Assembly (NCBI GenBank): GCA_032718475.1
Contig: JAUCBJ010007049.1
Location: 1 to 64,000, forward strand
Length of the DNA: 64,000 nt
DNA from: Nemertoderma westbladi
Lineage: Eukaryota; Xenacoelomorpha; Nemertodermatida; Nemertodermatidae
Direction of reading: 5' to 3'
Of the stretch, positions 59,706-64,000 are shown one piece after another (positions within the stretch are counted from its first letter, which is position 1; every line of letters starts with the position of its first letter). The notes under the pieces are model-generated. The model had not been told where the DNA came from. It worked only from the letters and a program-made list of their open reading frames with translations, and did no database searches. The position numbers and the translations under genes are program-made.

Positions 59706-61600
59706 TATAGAATTATATTCTCTAAATGCCGTGGATTTTCAAAATTTTATTTTTATTCGAATTAACTTTGTAAAGATTGCTTTGAGTCCTCATTTGTATT
59801 GCTATTTCTATTTATACGCCTATTGGTCAAGTAGTTCAGTAGCTCAGTCGGTAGAGCGTTGGAAATTATATGTGTAGTAGGTATTGAGTTCGAATCCTAG
59901 TAATGCGAATTATTTTTTGTGCAGAATTTCAACTCATTTAAATTGACCGCTACAAATTAATTGAATTTGTCTGTACCAATGAGACTGCAGTTATTAGATT
60001 GTAACCAATGTCGTGCAAGTTATATATTAGCTGGACCAATAGTTATCTTTAAAAACCTGTTAGAACCTATAGAACAATCGAGAATTTTCTCGATTGATTG
60101 CAGCACAAATTTGGTATATAAAGGTGCGATTTCGTTCATTAGTTATCTTTCTAATTCTATTTCAGATTAATTATTCTGAGTTATCTGATATTTGTTTATT
60201 CTGTCATTAGTATTCAGATTACATTTTGTATTATTATCTGCAATAAATTCAGAAATACCGCTATCTGCTTTTCCTTTCACCATGGATTCACTACGGTGAA
60301 CAACCTTAGGAACAGGATGGCCGGCTAGAGATCGGGCCGCAGCAATGAACGGGAACATCGGGGGAATGTAGACAAGAGACAACCCGCAATACCATCTTGA
60401 GTTATTCGCCCATCGCCTGAAAGGTTAGACAGCGTTCGACGCCTTGCTACCTAAGTGTAAGACCAAAAGATCAAAGGGTAGAAGTAGTGACACGCTGTGA
60501 GCCTAAAATTACATCTTAGGGACTGTACTGTCTTGATTCAGGAAAAACCACAGTAGACCTTCACATACCTATGGGGGGGAGAGCGCAGGCAGAGATACTA
60601 GTACGCAGATAGGACGTAGGCACACCGGTACGAAGCATACAAATTGGTAGGGTGCAGCAAACTGTACGCCTAACTCTTGCTAAGTACGGGTGCGTCTGTG
60701 ACTATTTGCAGTACAACAGTGTCCATTGCATCAGAACTTGTAGGCTAGGAGGGTTGCTGTGTTTTCACCTGAATTGGGATTGTACCGTTCAGGCGGTAGG
60801 GCAGTTTACAACTAGGCGCAAATAAATTGAGGCTATTAGGGATATACTAACATCTATCGTGTCCCCGCCAACGCCCTGATAGGAAGTTACCCAGCCTACC
60901 TGGGTGACTAAAATTCTAGATAAGAGCCAGGATAGCTATTAGTAACTGTACGCCTACAGTAGTAAACTAACACATCTCTTCTTAGTATCAGGGACCTGGT
61001 ACCTAAAATTGCCGAATTCTGGGCGTAGCATTAACCTTATGCCTGAATTTGAGTCCTGGAAATACGCAAGAGGGGAAGGAACCTTATCATTCGTGAGTAT
61101 TGGACCTACAAGTTACAAAATTAGAATATTCGTAAAATGCACACCGTACCCAGTAATTATATATGTGAAGGAGCAAAACTGCTTTTGACCGTTAAAAATT
61201 AACACACGCGCGTTAGAAATTATTTACACCTCAAAATATATAAAATTAACTTTTGTCCGTACTGTGCTTTGCCCGCTAGTTAGACATCTCCAAATCTCTG
61301 CCTCTGTACCTAGCTAGCGTCCCTTTCGCCCAACCATATAAATCACGCCGCGGCAAAGTATACGAGCCCCTTAGTCCGTCAGTGGGTCAGCCTGATTTTA
61401 GGATTCGCTGCGCGGGATTTTGTTTTATCGAAGTTTGTCTGCTCGTAGACTGTTTTCTGCCTCACCGGTTATAAGAGATCGATACTGCAATATATTCGCT
61501 TACTTAGAGTTTACTGTTTTGGTGAGAAGGTCGGATTTATGATTTGATTCACAAACTTTACAGTAGGATATTGCAGGTATTGTTACCGTCTCTTCCAATA
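59706..61600 (+). repeat. Element B 3' LTR
   Basis: 1895 bp, nearly identical to the 5' LTR but without the fold-back. It includes the tRNA-like unit (59830..59918; A box 59840..59851, B box 59888..59897, T6 59913..59918) and the TATA box (60115). Confidence 0.93.
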
Positions 61601-61605
61601 CCGCT
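61601..61605. repeat. Right target-site duplication of Element B
   Basis: CCGCT, matching 44976..44980. Confidence 0.9.
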
Positions 61606-63494
61606 GTTACTGTAGATTTCCAAACCTGCATAATTCCTGACATGTTTAGCTTAGTTCGGAACTTGGGTTGTCCAGCAAATATGTCTTCGGCTAGCTCCTT
61701 GTCGATGAATGTTCCTGTACTACCGGAGTCAAGGAGGGCGTTCACTACATAACTCCTTTTTGGTCCGTAGACCCTTACCTGTACTACAGGAAATTCTCTA
61801 ATCCCTACATTGGAAGTTGGCGCTTTCCAAAATGGTTGTCGATCAGAAGTAGTTAGAGTGAGGTCAATGTCTGTATCTTTTTCATAAGTGAGTGCTCGAT
61901 ACACTGCGGTATTTATCATGTAACAGGACTCGTTTTCGTCGGAGAACTCGTCCGTATAGAATCCTTCCATCTCAGATTGATCAGTGTCGTTCACATCACT
62001 GAATTGGACATGTAGTTCGGAATCACTTACCTGACTCGGACTATTTCGCTCGAATTCAGTGTGCAACAAGATATGATGTTTCGCACCGCACTTTGCACAC
62101 CTGGTGTCGGAGTAACAGGTTCGTCGTTGGTGTCCTTGCCTGAGGCAATTATAACACAACCGCTTATCCCACATGACTTCCCGTCTCTCAGTTAATGATT
62201 TATTTAGGAATTCTTCACACATATTCAAGCGATGGGTCCCGTCACATAGCGCACATTTCGGTTTGATGTTACTTACCTTACTTTGAGTAACATTGTGTAC
62301 ACTTGTTTTTTCTTCGGGCTTTTTCACCTGAATTCTCTTAGGAGACGTAGGAGGAGTTTTTCTTACCTGTTCTCTCCTGTCATTGGTTCGAGACTTGAAT
62401 TTACTTACCTGATCTTTAGGCATTTTATTGACGTAATAAGATCTGTCAGTGTCTTTCCCGCTATCCTCTCCTTGAGAAGTCTGGCTTTCACCGTCGTCTG
62501 TATAACACACTGGTGTTACCTTTCTCCTAGAGACGGGTTTTTCACTTACATTGTTTTCCGGGGTCTTCTCTCTGGACAGTTTTAGGAGCTGTAATTTCAC
62601 TTCTCCATCTAGGAATGACATGAGATCAGCCATGGTAGGGTCTCGTCGTTGTTGTTCCATCATATATAACACTTTCTTATCCCAGCGTGTACCTACTCCA
62701 CCCTTCGGTAAAGTAGAAGCCACTGCTCTAATAACCATAGCACTCTGATACTCATGAGACTTACCTAGCCAATCTAATTGTCTGCAGATCTCCTGAATCT
62801 CATCGGAAAACTCTATAATCCCGCTGCTAATAAACTTTCGGGGCGCTACCAACTTTGCATACAAATACCCAGCTATGTTATTCCTATTACCATACCTGAT
62901 GTTTAGTGTATCCCAAACTTGTCTTAATCCGTCTGGATGTCCAATAAACTTTAACGCCATTAACTTGGGAGATCCTTCCAAGCACTCGACGAGGAATCTA
63001 AGTTTCTCTCCATTAGATAGTACAGAGTTCTGTATGTTATCTTTGTAATATTCATTAAAAGGTAACCATTTCATCTCATCTCCATTGAACTTGACGATCT
63101 CTCCCACCTTTACCGCTTGCCGGGCTTCGGTTCTAGCCATTTGACGCGTAAAACTTTCTTGGGCCATCGTGTTATTTAATATCGAGTTATCTGTATATAA
63201 ATTTCTCGGATTATGATCCGGTCTATAGGGAATATCATTATCAACAGGTCTATAATTACCCTTAATAGGGTTCACTATAGGAGTTTCTACCTCGCTAGCA
63301 GTATAGATGCGTGTAGGCTCCACACCTTGCGCATGAGATACTTCAGACCTAACAGGTTGACACATTGTTACAGGGGGTGGTGATATACCCCTTTGTGTAT
63401 TTACTAATTTATCGCGTTCTAGCGCGATACTTTGCTGCACTTCTTGCAACTCTAACCTACTTTCCCTTACTGTGCCCTTGAATTGCTGAACGGT
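61601..63494 (-). pseudogene. gag: Element C gag-protease, cut by Element B
   Basis: Open from just after TAG 63497..63495. Contains a DUF1759-like capsid region (VKFNGDEMKWLPFNEYYKDN..., RYGNRNNIAGYLYAKL), zinc region (CALCDGTHRLNMC, CYNCLRQGHQRRTC, CAKCGAKHHILLH) and aspartic protease LLDSGSTGTFID. At 61601 the reading frame enters the antisense B LTR and picks up ~33 foreign residues before a stop at 61500. The real continuation is at 44980 and below. Inactive because of the insertion and the upstream TAG. Confidence 0.85.
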
Positions 63495-64000
63495 CTACTG
63501 CATCTGTCCGAGCAGGAGATCCATCCCCCGTCGTCTCTCATCCACCCATTCGACCGCCGAAGTGGGATTCGCCAACGTTGTAGCGAGCGGACGAGGGACA
63601 ACGGGCGACAAATCTTGAATATTTCGCTCGGAGTCCAGGGCATGAACTGTCTCATGGGCTGTTCTGCTGGGCACAGGTAGCTTGGTACTGTGCAAAGGGA
63701 ATTTAGAGGTAGGTTCAGGGAGTACAGGTGTCTCTACCACCGAAAGGGTGGCTTCGGGAACAGGCCTAATTATTTCAGGCTCATCTACTATAGTAGGGAG
63801 TCTTTCTATTGTAATTATTTGGTCTGTGGGTTCTGTACTACCTAAGTTGGTGTTATTTAGTTGCCTTCTAACAGCTGGGGGCAAATCAGACAATTTCTGA
63901 CGGTGGGACATTCTTTTACGTCTGCTTAGGCGAGATCGATTTCCTCCGCCTTCAGTGTCGGTGGTATCGCCTTCCTCAGATGATGTATAACCTTGTCTTT
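63495..64000 (-). pseudogene. gag: Element C gag N-terminal part, 5' end off window
   Basis: The frame is open from the right edge to TAG 63497..63495, with an internal ATG at 63911. Pro/Thr/Glu-rich and disordered, with an Arg-rich patch (SRLSRRKR) before that ATG. The next part of gag continues in the same frame after the single TAG. Confidence 0.65.

Larger units (their letters stand above)
44981..61600 (+). mobile_element. Element B: complete young BEL/Pao retrotransposon
   Basis: 16.6 kb between CCGCT repeats. It has two LTRs of 1929 and 1895 bp, a leader, gag-protease, pol, ORF3 remnants and a polypurine tract GGAGCGG (59699..59705). I count about six substitutions plus one fold-back between the LTRs, roughly 0.3 percent, so the insertion is recent. 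It sits in antisense orientation inside Element C. Confidence 0.95.
33900..64000 (-). mobile_element. Element C: BEL/Pao LTR retrotransposon split by Element B
   Basis: Minus-strand element. Gag enters from the right edge (64000 to 61601), is interrupted by B (61600 to 44981), then resumes with protease-RT-RNase H-integrase (44980 to 40750), a spacer, ORF3 (39110 to 34922) and a 3' LTR. The duplicated CCGCT at 44976..44980 and 61601..61605 shows that one coding region was cut. It is also damaged by an in-frame TAG in gag and frameshifts in pol and ORF3, so it is inactive. Confidence 0.85.

Overview
The window is metazoan DNA, most likely from a marine or aquatic invertebrate. It is almost entirely a graveyard and nursery of BEL/Pao LTR retrotransposons, a group known only from animals. 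There is no operon structure and no ribosome-binding-site logic. Other eukaryotic signs are a 5'-truncated LINE with a poly(A) tail and target-site duplication, a tRNA-headed SINE, minisatellites and AT-rich spacers. I cannot name the species.

Layout. Element A (minus, 1..10775) is a BEL/Pao copy entering from the left edge; its gag-pol is one uninterrupted frame from 8029 to the edge. 10776..18763 is host-like DNA with a short LINE (11076..11886), a ~1 kb minisatellite, two copies of a LINE reverse-transcriptase tail, and a cytochrome-P450-like reading frame with one in-frame stop. Element E (plus, 18769..21776) is an internally deleted LTR element with a TATTT duplication. It is followed by a tRNA-derived SINE. 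Element D (minus, 22519..about 33899) is a second BEL/Pao lineage. Element C (minus, about 33900..44980 and 61601..64000) is a third lineage. It is split by Element B (plus, 44981..61600), a young complete BEL/Pao copy of the same family as A, flanked by the 5-bp duplication CCGCT. The probable nesting is B inside C inside D.

The most interesting signal is a third open reading frame (ORF3) downstream of pol, in the env position, in all three lineages whose 3' half is visible (B, C, D). In C and D it carries, by eye, the ordered motifs of an RNase D/EXD-like 3'-5' exonuclease (DxE, then KxGSA..D, then FVDTQ/LLDMQ, then PL....Y...E), followed by three CCHC zinc knuckles. B keeps the knuckles and pieces of the exonuclease in three different frames. 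I know of no described retrotransposon family with this arrangement, but no search was possible here.

Other notable features of the A/B family are: LTRs containing a tRNA-like unit with A box, B box and T6; a ~20-bp near-palindromic motif scattered through coding DNA in two frames and through the 3' non-coding region; three tandem hairpins in the gag leader; a TAA-ATG junction in B where A reads straight through; and a perfect 37-bp fold-back present in only one LTR of B.
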